64,000 bases of DNA. Source: Butyrivibrio proteoclasticus P6B7 (lineage in GTDB: Bacteria > Bacillota > Clostridia > Lachnospirales > Lachnospiraceae). Every line of letters starts with the position of its first letter. The first letter of the stretch is position 1. Shown here piece by piece: positions 50,201 to 59,842 of the stretch. The position numbers and the translations under genes were made by a program. The notes beneath the pieces were generated by a model, which saw only the letters and a list, made by a program, of their open reading frames with translations, was not told the origin of the DNA and ran no database searches. The DNA is taken from contig NZ_JHWL01000001.1 in NCBI RefSeq assembly GCF_000622085.1, positions 124,001 through 188,000 on the forward strand. Direction: 5' to 3'.

Positions 50201-51187
50201 ATGAAGAAATTTATTATCAAAAGACTGCTGATTTCGGTAGTACTACTATTCTTTGTATCGCTGATAATATATACAATCATGCGATGCATGCCAACATCAT
50301 ACGTTGAACAGCAGGCTATGGCTTTGGCAACCAGACCTGGATCCAAGTCATATTCAGAGTGGGTTGCTCAGCTTAATGCTCAGTATGGTCTTGACTCTGG
50401 TGTAGTCCAGGGATATTTTAAGTGGGCATCAAGAGCTATAAGGCTTGATTTTGGTGATTCCTGGTATTGGAACCAGCCAGTTCTTGCCAAGTTCTCAAGT
50501 GTTATCTGGTATTCATTTACACTTGGCCTTGTAACATTTATCTTACAGATTATCATTGCAATCCCAGCAGGTATTGCAGCTGCAAGGAAGCAGTATTCAA
50601 TGACAGACTATACTGTAACTGTTATAGCCCTCATTGGTATTTCACTTCCAAGCTTTTTCTTTGCAACAATTCTTAAGTATGTATTTTCTGTAAAGCTCGG
50701 CTGGCTTGATCTTTACGGAATTGTTGGACGTGATTTCCAGAATCTTTCAAGCTTTGGCAAGATTCTTGATATGGCTAAGCACCTTATTCTTCCAACACTT
50801 ACACTTACAGTTGTCAGTGTCGGTGGACTTATGCGTTACACACGTACTAACATGCTTGAAGTACTTAATTCAGATTACATCCGTACAGCAAGAGCTAAGG
50901 GACTTTCTGAGAAGAAGGTTATTAATCACCATGCTTTCAGAAACACACTTATCCCTATCGTAACTCTTCTTGGTGGATCCCTTCCTGGACTTTTCTCAGG
51001 TGCTATGATCACTGAGACACTTTTCCAGATCCCAGGTATCGGATATACATCATACCAGTGCGTAATTCAGGGAGATATTCCTTTTGTTATGTTCTACATG
51101 GTATTCCTTGCAGTTCTTATTCTGCTTGGTAACCTCATTGCTGATATTTTATATGCCGTTGTTGACCCAAGAGTCAGAGTAAACTAA
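50201..51187 (+). CDS. oppB: Oligopeptide ABC transporter permease, OppB type
   Basis: A 328-residue permease with six membrane segments. The N-terminus MKKFIIKRLLISVVLLFFVSLIIYTIMR is the standard OppB/DppB first segment. The EAA loop is near residue 230 (RTARAKGLSEKKVINHHAFRN). A DPRVR end is typical. It starts after GTAAGGAG and lies 18 bases before oppC. It forms the channel together with OppC. Confidence 0.94.
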   Translation: MKKFIIKRLLISVVLLFFVSLIIYTIMRCMPTSYVEQQAMALATRPGSKSYSEWVAQLNAQYGLDSGVVQGYFKWASRAIRLDFGDSWYWNQPVLAKFSSVIWYSFTLGLVTFILQIIIAIPAGIAAARKQYSMTDYTVTVIALIGISLPSFFFATILKYVFSVKLGWLDLYGIVGRDFQNLSSFGKILDMAKHLILPTLTLTVVSVGGLMRYTRTNMLEVLNSDYIRTARAKGLSEKKVINHHAFRNTLIPIVTLLGGSLPGLFSGAMITETLFQIPGIGYTSYQCVIQGDIPFVMFYMVFLAVLILLGNLIADILYAVVDPRVRVN

Positions 51188-51205
51188 GGAAAGGAGGCGG
51201 ATGCA

Positions 51206-52873
51206 ATGTCAAAAGAAATTAAGAACACTAATGAAGTAACAGAAAATAAGAATGAAATGCATCTCGATGATGCAAACAGAGTCCGTGTCCTCTCTCCAGG
51301 AATGATGGTCCTTAAGAGATTCCTTAGAAACAGACTCGCTATCGTTGGTATCGTTATTATAGTATCCATGTTCCTTTTCTCATTTGTAGGCGGAATGCTT
51401 TGCCCTTATTCACAGAGCCAGGTATTCTACACAACTGAGGAGATCAGAAAGGATTATGCTGGAGCTACTAAGATTGATCAGTTTCAGTTCCAGATTGCAG
51501 ATGGAGCACAGCTTCCATCAGATATTTACTCTAAGATCCTTATTGCTACAAGCACAGGCAAGACTACATTCGAAAGTAGAGAGGGTGCTTTATATGGTCT
51601 TGATAAGCTTGGTGAGAATGTATATGTAGTTTATTCACTTGAGGAGGCTAAGCTTCTCCTTAAGAAGAACGCAGCTTACCAGGAAGCCCTTGAAGCTGGC
51701 AGAAACAGCTTTGAGTCAGATGGTACACTTTATTTTGCAGATGCTGATGAGAATGCTTATACAGCTACAGAGGTTGCTGTTGCCAGCATGAGCTCCTTTA
51801 CAGGATATGCAGCAGATGCTAAGTTCAGCTATGAATTCTATAAGAATGCTCTTGCTGCTGTTGCAGGTGGCGAGAAGAGCTTTGAAGCAGATGGCACAAA
51901 CTACACTGTTGATGGAGATGTTATTTCCCTTGACGGTTCAGAGTATGCTCTTTTACTTGACCTTAACTTCAACGCTGCTAACTCAGGCGTATATCTTAGC
52001 CCTGCATACAAGGCTGCAGCTATTGAAGCATTTGAGAGTGGCGCTAAGTCATTTACATTTGCTGATGATAATGGAACAGATGTAGAGTACGAGATCGAGA
52101 ATAAGAACGGTCAGTACATCATCAAGAAGTTCCAGGAGACACGAGTTATTGATACATACGCTTCACCTTCAAAGGCTCACTGGGTTGGTACAGATGCCAA
52201 CGGTATGGACCTTCTTGCAAGACTTATGTATGGTGGACGTATTTCACTTCTTATCGGTTTTGTTGTTATCTTTATCGAAGTATTTATTGGTATGGTAATC
52301 GGTGGTATCGCTGGTTTCTTTGGAGGACATGTTGATAACCTTCTTATGAGACTTGTTGACGTAGTTTACTGCGTACCTTCAATGCCACTTTATCTTATAC
52401 TTGGTTCTATCATGGACTTCTATCAGGCATCAGCTACAGCACGTATCTATCTTCTTTGCGTAGTTATGGCTGTTATCGGATGGGTAGGAATTGCCAGAAT
52501 CGTAAGAGGACAGATCCTTTCCCTTCGTGAGCAGGAATTCATGGTAGCAGCAGAGGCAACTGGAATCAGTACTTACAGACGTATCTTTAAGCACCTTATT
52601 CCTAACGTAATTCCTCAGCTTATCGTATTTGCTTCTATGGGTCTTGGTGATGTTATCCTTGCAGAGGCAACACTTAGCTTCCTTGGTCTTGGTATCAAGT
52701 ATCCAGCAGCTTCATGGGGAAGTATTATTAACGCAGTTAACGATTCATATGTCATGACAAACTACTTGTTTGTATGGCTTCCAGCAGGATTGTTTATTCT
52801 CCTTACAGTTCTTGCCTTCAACTTTATCGGTGATGGACTTAGAGATGCATTCGATCCTAAGATGAAGAGATAA
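51206..52873 (+). CDS. oppC: Oligopeptide ABC transporter permease, OppC type, with a large insertion
   Basis: A 555-residue OppC; the usual length is about 300. Residues 1-70 hold the normal N-terminus and first membrane segment (RNRLAIVGIVIIVSMFLFSF). The block SPSKAHWVGTDANGMDLLARL near residue 320 then resumes the standard core, with five more segments and the EAA loop VAAEATGISTYRRIFKHLIPN. Between them, about 240 residues are inserted on the outer face. The insert has repeated units around SFESDGTLYF, SFEADGTNYTV and SFTFADDNGT. It may interact with the enlarged binding protein. GGAGGCG precedes the ATG. Confidence 0.92.
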   Translation: MSKEIKNTNEVTENKNEMHLDDANRVRVLSPGMMVLKRFLRNRLAIVGIVIIVSMFLFSFVGGMLCPYSQSQVFYTTEEIRKDYAGATKIDQFQFQIADGAQLPSDIYSKILIATSTGKTTFESREGALYGLDKLGENVYVVYSLEEAKLLLKKNAAYQEALEAGRNSFESDGTLYFADADENAYTATEVAVASMSSFTGYAADAKFSYEFYKNALAAVAGGEKSFEADGTNYTVDGDVISLDGSEYALLLDLNFNAANSGVYLSPAYKAAAIEAFESGAKSFTFADDNGTDVEYEIENKNGQYIIKKFQETRVIDTYASPSKAHWVGTDANGMDLLARLMYGGRISLLIGFVVIFIEVFIGMVIGGIAGFFGGHVDNLLMRLVDVVYCVPSMPLYLILGSIMDFYQASATARIYLLCVVMAVIGWVGIARIVRGQILSLREQEFMVAAEATGISTYRRIFKHLIPNVIPQLIVFASMGLGDVILAEATLSFLGLGIKYPAASWGSIINAVNDSYVMTNYLFVWLPAGLFILLTVLAFNFIGDGLRDAFDPKMKR

Positions 52874-52887
52874 TAAGGAGATAGGAA

Positions 52888-54024
52888 ATGGCTAAGAATT
52901 CAAATTATATCTCTGCCAGGGAGTCTCGTAAGATTTCCAGAGAGAATAGAAAGATAACCTCAGCAATTGAGAAAAAGAGAAATAGAAAGCATATTCCAGA
53001 GAGCGAGTATGTAACAAAGATGAAGAACAGTGAGAACTGCGTTGAGTTCGACAATGTTCACACATATTTCTTTACAGATATCGGAACAGTTAAGTCAGTT
53101 GACGGTGTTTCTTTTGACGTTCCACAGGGTAAGACTGTTGGTATCGTTGGTGAGTCAGGCTGTGGTAAGTCAGTTACCAGCCTTTCACTGATGCAGCTTG
53201 TACAGCGTCCTTCAGGTCAGACTGTAGAAGGTGAGATCAGATTCAACAATGGAGATAACGCTATTAACGTAGTTAATGCTCCAGCAAGCGTTATGCAGAA
53301 GCTTCGTGGTAATCAGATGTCTATGATCTTCCAGGAGCCTATGACAACACTTAACCCTGTATTCAGAATTGGTGATCAGATTGATGAGGTTATTGCACTT
53401 CACAATCCACATATGTCACAGGAAGATGTTAAGGCTAGAACAATTGAGATGCTTCAGATGGTTGGTATTGCCAACAAAGAGGGTGTTTACAAAATGTATC
53501 CTCATGAGCTCTCAGGTGGTATGAGACAGCGTATCGTTATTGCTATGGCTCTTGCCTGCGATCCTAAGCTTATCATTGCCGATGAGCCTACAACAGCTCT
53601 GGATGTTACAATCCAGGCTCAGATCCTTGACCTTCTTAGAAGTCTTAAGGATAAGATCAACAGTTCAATCATGCTTATCACACACGACCTTGGTGTTGTT
53701 GCTGAGATGGCTGATTATGTGGTAGTTATGTACGCTGGCCGTGTAGTTGAGAAAGGTACAGCTAGAGAGATTTTCAAGGATCCTAGACATCCTTATACAA
53801 TTGGACTTATGAAGTCTAAGCCAGTAGTTGGTCAGCACGTTGACGAGCTCTATAGCATTCCTGGTAGCGTTCCTAACCCAATTGATATGCCTAACTATTG
53901 CTATTTCAAGGATCGTTGCGAGATGTGCACAGGTAAGTGTAACGGAGCATATCCAGGAGTTTACAAGGTTTCACCTACACACGAGGTGAGCTGCTATAGA
54001 TGTGAGGAAGGAGGTGCTAACTAA
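52888..54024 (+). CDS. oppD: Oligopeptide ABC transporter ATP-binding protein, OppD type
   Basis: A 378-residue ATPase. A 50-residue basic N-terminal extension (ESRKISRENRKITSAIEKKR) precedes the nucleotide domain. Walker A is GESGCGKSV near residue 91, the signature LSGGMRQRIVIAMAL near 208 and Walker B IIADEPTTALD near 229. The C-terminal oligopeptide-transporter domain has Cys residues in CYFKDRCEMCTGKC near 335, the iron-sulfur-like motif of this family. GGAGATAGG precedes the ATG. Overlaps oppF in TAATG. Confidence 0.94.
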   Translation: MAKNSNYISARESRKISRENRKITSAIEKKRNRKHIPESEYVTKMKNSENCVEFDNVHTYFFTDIGTVKSVDGVSFDVPQGKTVGIVGESGCGKSVTSLSLMQLVQRPSGQTVEGEIRFNNGDNAINVVNAPASVMQKLRGNQMSMIFQEPMTTLNPVFRIGDQIDEVIALHNPHMSQEDVKARTIEMLQMVGIANKEGVYKMYPHELSGGMRQRIVIAMALACDPKLIIADEPTTALDVTIQAQILDLLRSLKDKINSSIMLITHDLGVVAEMADYVVVMYAGRVVEKGTAREIFKDPRHPYTIGLMKSKPVVGQHVDELYSIPGSVPNPIDMPNYCYFKDRCEMCTGKCNGAYPGVYKVSPTHEVSCYRCEEGGAN

Positions 54025-55076
54025 TGAGCATGGAGAATCAGAATGTCAATGAAGAAGTAAAGGCAACAGAGACTGTAGCAACTTCAGCAGTTAATGATCC
54101 TAACGCTGATAACATTCTCGAGGTTAGACATCTTAAGAAGTACTTCCCAATCAAGGGTGGTTTCTTCGGTGGAGTAACAGGTAATGTTAAGGCTGTAGAC
54201 GACGTAACATTTTCAATTAAGCGTGGTACTACAATGGGACTTGTTGGTGAGTCAGGTTGTGGTAAGTCTACTACAGGTCGTACAATCCTTCGTCTTCTTG
54301 ATAAGACAGAGGGTGACATCATCTTTAACGGTGAGGACATCAGCACATTTGATAAGGACAAGCTCCGTGAGCTTCGTACCAAGATGCAGATTATCTTCCA
54401 GGATCCATATTCATCTCTTTCACCAAGACTTCCTATCGGTGAGATCATTGGTGAGGCTGTAAGAGAGCATGGTATCGTATCTAAGGAAGAGTATGATGAC
54501 TATATCTCAGAAGTTATGAAGGAGTGTGGTCTTCAGGAGTACCATAAGGACAGATATCCTCATGAGTTCTCTGGTGGACAGCGTCAGAGAATCTGTATCG
54601 CAAGAGCACTTGCTCTTAAGCCTGATTTCGTAGTATGTGATGAGCCTGTATCAGCTCTTGACGTATCTATCCAGGCTCAGATCATTAACCTTTTAAGAAA
54701 ACTTCAGAAGGACAGAAATCTTACATATTTGTTCATTTCACACGATCTTTCTGTTGTAGAACATATTTCAGATACAATCGGTGTTATGTACCTTGGAAGC
54801 TTAGTTGAGACAGGTAATACAGAGGATATCTTTGCAGAGCCTCTTCACCCTTATACAAAGGCTCTTTTCTCAGCTATTCCAATGCCTGACCCAGACATTA
54901 AGAAGGAGCGTATCCTCCTTCAGGGCGATATTCCTTCACCAGCTAACCCACCTAAGGGCTGTAAGTTCCACACAAGATGCAGCCAGTGCATGGGCATCTG
55001 TAAGGAGAAGGCTCCTACACCAAAGGATATGGGCAACGGACATGTAGTTGCTTGTCACCTTTACGACGAGAAGTAA
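54024..55076 (+). CDS. oppF: Oligopeptide ABC transporter ATP-binding protein, OppF type
   Basis: A 350-residue ATPase that pairs with OppD. Walker A is GESGCGKSTTGR near residue 80, the signature FSGGQRQRICIARAL near 181, Walker B FVVCDEPVSALDVS near 200. The C-terminal domain has CKFHTRCSQCMGIC near 320. AAGGAGGTG lies 7 bases before the ATG that overlaps the oppD stop. Last gene of the operon, closed by the terminator at 55092. Confidence 0.95.
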   Translation: MSMENQNVNEEVKATETVATSAVNDPNADNILEVRHLKKYFPIKGGFFGGVTGNVKAVDDVTFSIKRGTTMGLVGESGCGKSTTGRTILRLLDKTEGDIIFNGEDISTFDKDKLRELRTKMQIIFQDPYSSLSPRLPIGEIIGEAVREHGIVSKEEYDDYISEVMKECGLQEYHKDRYPHEFSGGQRQRICIARALALKPDFVVCDEPVSALDVSIQAQIINLLRKLQKDRNLTYLFISHDLSVVEHISDTIGVMYLGSLVETGNTEDIFAEPLHPYTKALFSAIPMPDPDIKKERILLQGDIPSPANPPKGCKFHTRCSQCMGICKEKAPTPKDMGNGHVVACHLYDEK

Positions 55077-55091
55077 TTCATGTAAATAAAC

Positions 55092-55125
55092 AAGTGGCAG
55101 TCAGTTTACTGGCTGCCACTTTTAT
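55092..55125. terminator. Rho-independent terminator of the opp operon
   Basis: AAGTGGCAGTCAG and CTGGCTGCCACTT form a 13 bp stem (one G-U) with loop TTTA, then TTTATTG. It lies between convergent genes and may serve both strands. Confidence 0.85.
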
Positions 55126-55131
55126 TGACTC

Positions 55132-55719
55132 TTAATTTCCGATTTTGTCTCTTCGCTCTGGAAGGATGTTGTTGACGCTACACTTCATGATCTTGCCGTT
55201 CTCAAGGTAGAGGAGGTAGGCTTCTTCATTGTTACCGCCGGCGTTGTGGTTCTCAAAAATGGCTGTTGGAGACAGTGCCTCCATATCAGCGAAGAAGACG
55301 TCAGTATTAGCGATTTCTCCTGTATGAACTTCTGTATCACCACAGTCGAAGTAGTCGCGGTAGATTACGAGTTTATCGTCTTCTTTTTTCACGCAGTAAT
55401 ATGTATTCCAAGATGAAGAGCCTTCATTACTGATGTAGGCTACGAAGTTGTCCATGTTGATCTCTTTTGGAATTGAGAGGTTATCCTTGGCGGAATCCTC
55501 CAGCTCTTTATTCATGTAATATACGGTCTGCTGGTCTGAGTAGAAGGTATATTCAATTCCATAGGTCTCAGGATCCACGCGATAAGTTGGCCTTGTTACT
55601 GCATTTACTGGATTCGGTACCTTTTTCCCCGGTGCAAATATGCGTGGAAGTATAACCAGCGCGAAAACTATTATTGTCAGAATGATTACCATTATTGTTT
55701 TTTTCTTGTTCTTTTTCAT
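55132..55719 (-). CDS. Membrane-anchored hypothetical protein
   Basis: A 195-residue protein with a basic N-terminus (MKKNKKK) and one membrane segment (about residues 9-28), so the rest probably lies outside the cell. The outside part is acidic and contains SSSWNTYYCVKKEDDKLVIY and EEAYLLYLENGKIMKC. I recognise no family. AAGGAGA precedes the ATG at 55719; an in-frame extension to 55797 has no ribosome site. It is a single-gene unit, convergent with oppF. Confidence 0.7.
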   Translation of the reverse strand: MKKNKKKTIMVIILTIIVFALVILPRIFAPGKKVPNPVNAVTRPTYRVDPETYGIEYTFYSDQQTVYYMNKELEDSAKDNLSIPKEINMDNFVAYISNEGSSSWNTYYCVKKEDDKLVIYRDYFDCGDTEVHTGEIANTDVFFADMEALSPTAIFENHNAGGNNEEAYLLYLENGKIMKCSVNNILPERRDKIGN

Positions 55720-55804
55720 ATGAGAAATCTCCTTCACGTCCCTTATACTATATATACAATTGCGATGACTGATTTGTTGCAAAATGGATAGAAACAATAT
55801 GTTA

Positions 55805-55833
55805 TTGCATTCTTTTTCCGCCGATGCTAAAAT
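55805..55833 (+). promoter_or_regulatory. SigA-type promoter of the zinc-ribbon protein gene
   Basis: TTGCAT, 17 bases ending in TGC, TAAAAT, giving an extended -10. It lies about 80 bases before the start. Confidence 0.6.
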
Positions 55834-55914
55834 CCTTAAGGCATATTTTTAAGAATTCGTTTCAAAGCGAATTTAATGATTTGGTTTTATGTGTTTTGAA
55901 AGGTTATTAGTTTT

Positions 55915-57183
55915 ATGTTGTTTTTAGTAATACTTGGCCTGTTTATATGGCTTGGAGTAGAGATATTTCGTTACTTCAAGATTAAGGCCAATGCTTTTAG
56001 TAAAGATGAAGTGATTAAGGCTGCTGATGAGCAGGCCAGAAAGCTTGAATATAGAGATCCTGTTATTACCTGTGATTACTGTGGAGCCAAGATAGATACC
56101 AGGAAGCATAAGGTTTGTCCGCAGTGTGGAGGCCCTTACGATAAGGATGAGGAATGGGTATCCAGGCATATTGCTGAGGATAAGTTCATCAACAAGAATA
56201 CTGAGAAGGTCATTGCTGATCGTGAGAAAAAGGCTCAAAAAGAGAGTAAGGAAATCCTTAAGAAGATTAAGAAGCTTATCATAGCTCTTTCTGTAATCCT
56301 GGGTGGACTTTTTACTCTTGGTGTTGTTGGACTAGTGATGACCACGAAGCCAGATTACAGGAAGTCAGAGGATCCATACGAGGATTCATATTATACGTTT
56401 ACAGATGCCGACTACGAGGCAGTTGATGGCGGCGTGATCTTTGATAATGAGCAGATAACTGTCTCAATAACGGGCTTTTACCTGAGTGATTATACTTACG
56501 AGTATAGCGATGGAATTGTAAGGGGCGACGTTAGAGTTGGAATAAGAGTTCAGAACAAATATAACGGTGATATTGATCTGCGCCTTTATTGCAATTCTAT
56601 GAATGGTATGGCCACTGAGACCTCTAAGCTGTCCTTATATGATACCTTCAAGAAGGGCTGCGATGTAACTATATACGAGACAATTTACCGTGTGCCTAAT
56701 CAGAAGGTTTCTGAGCTTGTATTTAGCCAGTTTAAGGTTTATACCAAAGATTATCATGACTGCATCGATCTGGCTGATCCAATAACCATCAAGACCACAT
56801 GTGAGCAAACTGATACCGTAGACTTTAGTGACAAGACACTACTCTTTTCTAATGACAAAGTTGATATGTATATGCGCATAGATGAAGGCGCATATGAGAA
56901 GGGCCCTGTACTCTATGTTGTTAACAAGACAGATAAAGGCTTTTTCCTGACTACAAGCGAATTCAATATTGAGGGCAAAACAGTTCATTTATATGGCTTT
57001 AGAGACGAATATTTGCCAGCTGGTTATACATTTGAATCGGGTATTCTCACAAGCTACGATGAGGCATACACCACAAGAACTAACGACACCAGTGTTAAGG
57101 TCAATATTTCTTTTGCCTGCAAAGAGGACCCTACCTATGATTTCTCTTCCGGATATGTGGAAGTGAATCAGGCTATGTATTAA
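55915..57183 (+). CDS. Zinc-ribbon membrane protein of unknown function
   Basis: A 422-residue protein. It has an N-terminal membrane segment (residues 1-20), a zinc ribbon with CDYCGAK near residue 54 and CPQCGGP near 68, a coiled basic linker, a second membrane segment (about 121-142), and an outside domain of about 270 residues rich in beta strands (DFSDKTLLFSNDKVDMYM and similar). Topology places the ribbon in the cytoplasm if the two segments form a hairpin. The outer domain is not recognised. It is monocistronic, between its promoter and the terminator at 57214. Confidence 0.75.
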   Translation: MLFLVILGLFIWLGVEIFRYFKIKANAFSKDEVIKAADEQARKLEYRDPVITCDYCGAKIDTRKHKVCPQCGGPYDKDEEWVSRHIAEDKFINKNTEKVIADREKKAQKESKEILKKIKKLIIALSVILGGLFTLGVVGLVMTTKPDYRKSEDPYEDSYYTFTDADYEAVDGGVIFDNEQITVSITGFYLSDYTYEYSDGIVRGDVRVGIRVQNKYNGDIDLRLYCNSMNGMATETSKLSLYDTFKKGCDVTIYETIYRVPNQKVSELVFSQFKVYTKDYHDCIDLADPITIKTTCEQTDTVDFSDKTLLFSNDKVDMYMRIDEGAYEKGPVLYVVNKTDKGFFLTTSEFNIEGKTVHLYGFRDEYLPAGYTFESGILTSYDEAYTTRTNDTSVKVNISFACKEDPTYDFSSGYVEVNQAMY

Positions 57184-57213
57184 GCATTATAAAGCGCTAT
57201 AACCCGCATGTTC

Positions 57214-57254
57214 AGCATGTCTTACTGTAATAGTAAGGCATGCTTTCTTTTTGT
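57214..57254 (+). terminator. Rho-independent terminator
   Basis: AGCATGTCTTACT and AGTAAGGCATGCT form a 13 bp stem with one G-U, loop GTAAT, then TTCTTTTTG. Confidence 0.85.
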
Positions 57255-57274
57255 AAAAAGAGCTATCAAATCCA

Positions 57275-57303
57275 TTGCACAGAAAGTAGTAATGTGTTAT
57301 ATT
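57275..57303 (+). promoter_or_regulatory. SigA-type promoter of the small gene at 57408
   Basis: TTGCAC, 17 bases, TATATT. Directly after it, ATGTAGT (57306) and ACTACAT (57320) form an inverted repeat, followed by another ATGTAGT at 57330. This is a possible operator over the transcription start. Confidence 0.6.
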
Positions 57304-57407
57304 ATATGTAGTAATGAAAACTACATCACATGTAGTGGATAACCATTAGATAATTAATATACGTAATAACATACATTGGCGAAATGAAATGTCGGGGAGG
57401 AATGACT

Positions 57408-57665
57408 ATGACAGCAAAAGAACTTAAGAAATACTTCAAAGATCACTTGGTACCATCCAAGTTATACAAGATTGGCGGACATCACAAGAACAGAATCTGC
57501 CTTGATAAGACAGAAAGTGGCTGGACAGTTTTCTTCCAGGACAACAAGGATAAGGTTGGCGTTATGAACTTCGTCGATGAGGCTTCAGCCTGCAACAGAA
57601 TGAAGGACGAGCTCAGAAAGCTTATGGAGCAGCTATATGGAGTAACATGGGCACCAGCTCACTGA
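57408..57665 (+). CDS. Small hypothetical protein, 85 residues
   Basis: A basic, soluble protein with no family I can name. It has an N-terminal helix (TAKELKKYFKDHLVP), a short beta-rich middle (GWTVFFQDNKDKVGVMNF) and a C-terminal helix (CNRMKDELRKLMEQLYG), a compact alpha-beta-alpha layout. GGGGAGG lies 8 bases before ATG 57408; an ATG six bases earlier is too close to it. It has its own promoter with a possible operator, and its own terminator, so it is probably a regulated single-gene unit. Confidence 0.7.
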   Translation: MTAKELKKYFKDHLVPSKLYKIGGHHKNRICLDKTESGWTVFFQDNKDKVGVMNFVDEASACNRMKDELRKLMEQLYGVTWAPAH

Positions 57666-57722
57666 TTTAGAGATATGAGCTAAAAGAGATAGCTCTTTTA
57701 ACAGAATAATTAAGATATAATG

Positions 57723-57753
57723 CTCTCTACCGGAATTCCGGTAGGGAGTTTTT
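57723..57753 (+). terminator. Rho-independent terminator
   Basis: CTCTCTACCGG and CCGGTAGGGAG form an 11 bp stem with G-U pairs and an AATT centre, followed by TTTTTATTT. A smaller hairpin AAAAGAG-ATAG-CTCTTTT lies just upstream at 57682. Confidence 0.85.
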
Positions 57754-57910
57754 ATTTCTCAAATATCATTAGATTTAAGTGCCAGAACATCGTAGCGTGA
57801 TACTTTTCTGGTTTAGGAAATTATTATTTTATATTTAAGTTAGATTAAGGTTATGGACTTAGAATGGCAACATCGACAATAATAGATGTATAGATTTAGA
57901 GGTGATAACC

Positions 57911-59842
57911 ATGATCAATAAGAATATGAAAAAGAAAATAGGAACAGGTTGTGCACTTATTATAGTTGCTGCTATGGTGCTGTCAGGTTGTAAGAGCAGT
58001 AGCTCTTTATCTGGAAGCTCTGCTACAAGTACTTCATCAACAGCATCAGTTAGTGCAGATGCCAGCTTAAGCGCAAGTGTTGATATAAGCGAGCTTTCTG
58101 CGACCATAGAGCTGTCAGATGGTAGTACAACATTCGTTGGAAGTGGCGTTGAGCTGAAGGACGATGACGTTATTATTACAGCCGGCGGTACATACTCCTT
58201 TAGCGGAAGCTTGTCAGATGGCAGGATCAAGGTTGAGGCTGGAGATGAGGAAGTTATCATTATCCTTAACGGCGTCCAGATCACAAATACCGAGGGCGAT
58301 GCCATCTATATTGAGGAAGCAGGCAATGCTGTAGTATACGTGATGGAGAGCACTGAGAACGTGCTTACCAGCGGTGTGAAGAGTGCTGATGCAGATAAAG
58401 AAGATTCTTCTACCGAATCTGACGAGAGTGAAAATAGTGAACAGACTGCTGATGACACAGAAGCAGATAGTGAACAGTCGGATACTGGCGAAGAGACTAC
58501 AGAAACAGACGAAGGCTTCAGTAACAGTCAGAAGGCCGTTATCATGGCTAAGTGTGACCTGACAGTGACTGGTTCTGGAAACCTTACAGTTTATGGCTAC
58601 ATCAACAACGGTGTTCAGTCAAAAGAAATCCTGACTTTAGATAGTGTGAACCTGACGGTAGATACAGTTAATGATGGAATCAAGGCTGGATCAGCACTTG
58701 TAGTTAATTCAGGAACATACACAATAGAAGCTGATGGCGATGCCATCCAGTCAGATGGAACCCTTGATATTGAGAATGGCGATTTCACCATAGTTACAGG
58801 TGATGGCGCTGCTTCTGTTGAGAGAAAGTCTGACGAAATGGGCGGAGGCATGGGCCCTGGAGGACAGGGCGGTGGAAGACCAGGTCAAGGCGGAGATCAG
58901 CAGACCCCACCAGATAATGCCGGAGATCCACAGCAGAATGGACAGCAGACACCGCCAGATATGATGAGTGGTGAGAATGGTGCTGAAGATATGCCAGATA
59001 TGAGCAATATGCCAAACTTTGGAGACATGGAGAGTTCATCTGATCTTGATGATGAGAATTCTGTGAGTCAGAAGGGTATCAAGGCGGACGGCCAGATTAC
59101 TATCAATGGCGGAACATTCTCTTTTGACACCGCAGATGATGCAATCCACGGCGGCGCTGAAGTAGTGATAAATGATGGCTCTTTTAACATAGAGGCAGGA
59201 GATGACGGCGTTCACTCAGATACGGAGCTGACAATAAATGGCGGCGTGATAAGTGTAACTGACTGCTACGAGGGTATTGAAGGTGCTACAATCACCATAA
59301 ATGGCGGCGACATCAGCGTTACATCCGATGACGATGGAATCAATGCTTCTAGTGATCTGGTGGACCCTGAGATTATCATAAATGGCGGAAAGGTCTACAT
59401 TGACACCAGCGGTGACGGAATTGATTCTAACAAGAACATCACCATTAATGGCGGTGAGGTTTATGTGGATGGCCCGGGAAATGCCGGAAATGCAGCGATT
59501 GACGTTGGATCTGAGAACCAGGGCGTGTTTGCGATAACAGGCGGTACAATTACTTCCCTGGGAATGTCAGGAATGCTGGAGAATCCTAGTGAGACCAGCA
59601 CTCAGCAGAGCATCACCTATGTTTTTGACGAGACCCTTGAAGCAGGCTCAGTTATTACCATCACAGATTCAGATGGAAAAGAAATAGCCACAATTACTAC
59701 AGCTCGCAGTGCGGACTCAATTACATACTCCTCTGCAGAGCTTGAATCGGGCAAGACTTATACAATTAGTTCCGGGGATCTGACAGGAACAATTACGACA
59801 GACAAGATAAATGCATCAAACTATGCGGGACGTACACATTAA
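57911..59842 (+). CDS. Carbohydrate-binding beta-helix lipoprotein (Cthe_2159-like)
   Basis: A 643-residue surface lipoprotein. Signal and lipobox: KKKIGTGCALIIVAAMVLSGC. A Ser/Thr-rich linker is followed by many short turns containing ITINGG, VINDGSF and DDGINASS repeats, the pattern of a right-handed parallel beta-helix as in the Cthe_2159 polygalacturonate-binding family. Two low-complexity inserts interrupt it: an acidic Ser/Glu stretch near residue 160-200 and a Gly/Pro/Gln-rich stretch near 315-370 (GPGGQGGGRPGQGG). GAGGTG precedes the ATG by 6 bases. Binding of uronic-acid polymers would fit a plant-fibre habitat; this is inferred. Confidence 0.83.
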   Translation: MINKNMKKKIGTGCALIIVAAMVLSGCKSSSSLSGSSATSTSSTASVSADASLSASVDISELSATIELSDGSTTFVGSGVELKDDDVIITAGGTYSFSGSLSDGRIKVEAGDEEVIIILNGVQITNTEGDAIYIEEAGNAVVYVMESTENVLTSGVKSADADKEDSSTESDESENSEQTADDTEADSEQSDTGEETTETDEGFSNSQKAVIMAKCDLTVTGSGNLTVYGYINNGVQSKEILTLDSVNLTVDTVNDGIKAGSALVVNSGTYTIEADGDAIQSDGTLDIENGDFTIVTGDGAASVERKSDEMGGGMGPGGQGGGRPGQGGDQQTPPDNAGDPQQNGQQTPPDMMSGENGAEDMPDMSNMPNFGDMESSSDLDDENSVSQKGIKADGQITINGGTFSFDTADDAIHGGAEVVINDGSFNIEAGDDGVHSDTELTINGGVISVTDCYEGIEGATITINGGDISVTSDDDGINASSDLVDPEIIINGGKVYIDTSGDGIDSNKNITINGGEVYVDGPGNAGNAAIDVGSENQGVFAITGGTITSLGMSGMLENPSETSTQQSITYVFDETLEAGSVITITDSDGKEIATITTARSADSITYSSAELESGKTYTISSGDLTGTITTDKINASNYAGRTH

